Source: Thermogutta sp. (GTDB lineage: Bacteria; Planctomycetota; Planctomycetia; Pirellulales; Thermoguttaceae). From it: a DNA stretch of 6,232 nucleotides. Position numbers and translations under genes: made by a program. The notes under the pieces were generated by a model, which was not told the origin of the DNA, did no database searches, and saw nothing but the letters and a program-made list of their open reading frames with translations. The stretch is taken from NCBI RefSeq assembly GCF_014359955.1, contig NZ_JACIYL010000206.1:1-6232 (forward strand), written 5' to 3'. Below are positions 5,523 through 6,232 of this stretch, piece after piece (positions within the stretch are counted from its first letter, which is position 1; the number at the start of each line of letters is the position of its first letter).

Positions 5523-6232
5523 TCACGGTGCTGCGGTGACGCTCTTGGTCGTTTCCCACTCGCTGTCCAGATGGCGGTAGAACTCGTCGTAGACCTCTTC
5601 CACCAATTCCCCGTCGATGGGCCGAATGTTGGCTCCTGCGGCGGCCACCAGGCACCACTCCGCCAGTCGGTTGACATGCCGCGGAATTCCTTCGGCAAGC
5701 CGGGCCACCGCTTCCATCGCCGCTTTTGTGAACACGTCGTCCGGGTTTCGGCCCGCATTCTGGAGCTGGCAACACAGGAATCCGATCACGTCCTCCTCGG
5801 ACCACGGCTCAAGTGGGATCCGCAGGTCGATCCAGTCGGCGAAGGGCCCCCTGCCCAGAAGATGGTTTTCCCCTCGGCCGGCCAGCACCAGCGTGGGATG
5901 GCGTCCCCTGGCAGTCATCTGGGCCAATGCCCAAAACATGGGGAGCAGCGCCGGCTCCGCCGAAGACGCATCGTCCACGGCGAGAACACACGGTTGATCA
6001 GAAAGGCAGGCGGCCAGGATGTGCTGGGAGATGGCTCGCCACAATCGGGCGGGCGGACGGGATGGCTGGGTGATGCCCAGTTGAACGGCGAGCTCTTCCA
6101 GCCAGACTTCCCGGGAACGCCCCAATGCCGAAAGATAAATTCCCAGTGCCCGAGGACTCCTCCACTGATCAATCATCCACCGCAGAAACCAGCTTTTACC
6201 GACGCCCGCCGGACCGGAAATGAGAACCCCCG
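5523..6232 (-). CDS. AAA+ ATPase of the ExeA/GspA type (5' end outside window)
   Basis: This is an ATP-hydrolysing P-loop protein; the C-terminal 235 residues are visible. The Walker A motif GPAGVGKS is encoded at 6215-6192, upstream of the first in-window ATG (6176), so that ATG is internal and the real start lies right of 6232. Walker B is CVLAVDD (visible residues 81-87), followed by a sensor-1-like strand LVLAGRG (114-120). PLEPWSEEDVIGFL (139-152), AG (159-160) and GIPRHVNRLAEWCLVAA (181-197) match the lid region of ExeA-like ATPases, including the sensor-2 arginine context. The protein ends soon after this lid, with no peptidoglycan-binding domain such as that of Aeromonas ExeA. ExeA-like ATPases occur with type II secretion and other envelope machines, and the TniB transposition ATPase is related; no partner gene is in view to decide. 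Family call is good; role is unknown. Confidence 0.82.
   Translation of the reverse strand, partial: GVLISGPAGVGKSWFLRWMIDQWRSPRALGIYLSALGRSREVWLEELAVQLGITQPSRPPARLWRAISQHILAACLSDQPCVLAVDDASSAEPALLPMFWALAQMTARGRHPTLVLAGRGENHLLGRGPFADWIDLRIPLEPWSEEDVIGFLCCQLQNAGRNPDDVFTKAAMEAVARLAEGIPRHVNRLAEWCLVAAAGANIRPIDGELVEEVYDEFYRHLDSEWETTKSVTAAP

Noticed and set aside
5521..5541. CGTCAC...GTGACG inverted repeat over the ATPase stop codon as a terminator
   Set aside because: The stem is only 6 bases with a 9-base loop, has no T-run in the direction of transcription, and lies mostly in coding sequence.
5326..5805. Minus-strand frames of 159 and 135 codons near the ATPase 3' end
   Set aside because: They overlap the ATPase in other frames and continue into the gap only because GC-rich DNA has few stops.
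1..6232. CRISPR array, tRNA, rRNA, insertion sequence ends or riboswitch
   Set aside because: No spaced repeats, cloverleaf-like sequences, transposase genes or recognisable aptamer motifs were seen on reading both strands.

Overview
The window is a GC-rich bacterial chromosome segment with five genes. Two of them run off the ends. By family content and style, a Planctomycetota bacterium (Pirellulales-like) is my best guess: a RiPP-type radical SAM enzyme, a Tat-exported DUF362 protein paired with a polyferredoxin, a minimal site-2 protease and an ExeA-like ATPase. This is an inference, because there is no rRNA or other taxonomic marker here.

Layout. Positions 1-941 (minus) hold the N-terminal 313 residues of a cobalamin-binding radical SAM protein of the RiPP maturation radical SAM 1 type; the rest lies left of the window. 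Positions 942-1481 are a divergent intergenic region with an AT-rich patch (about 1300-1360) that can be read as overlapping promoters on the two strands. Positions 1482-4054 (plus) are a two-gene operon with a 4-base stop/start overlap: a Tat-signal DUF362 protein, then a 546-residue membrane polyferredoxin. Positions 4055-4573 are a gene-poor gap with a hairpin and small repeats. Positions 4574-5305 (plus) encode an M50 site-2 protease-like membrane metalloprotease. After a 217-base convergent gap, positions 5523-6232 (minus) hold the C-terminal 235 residues of an AAA+ ATPase of the ExeA/GspA type; its first residues lie right of the window.

How the genes fit together. The clearest functional unit is DUF362 plus polyferredoxin. 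The polyferredoxin looks like NapH (four membrane helices, two C-x3-CP motifs, two 4Fe-4S sites) fused through an internal Tat-like twin-arginine helix to a NapG/MauM-like module with four more 4Fe-4S sites. This would place clusters on both sides of the membrane, with the exported DUF362 protein as a candidate partner on the outer side. The radical SAM gene is transcribed divergently from this operon. No precursor peptide for it could be identified with confidence; the long leader upstream of it holds only weak candidates. The protease and the ATPase have no evident link to the redox genes.

Most interesting points: the NapH-NapG-type fusion with an internal Tat motif, the coupled DUF362 partner, and an orphan RiPP-type radical SAM enzyme with an unusually long leader.
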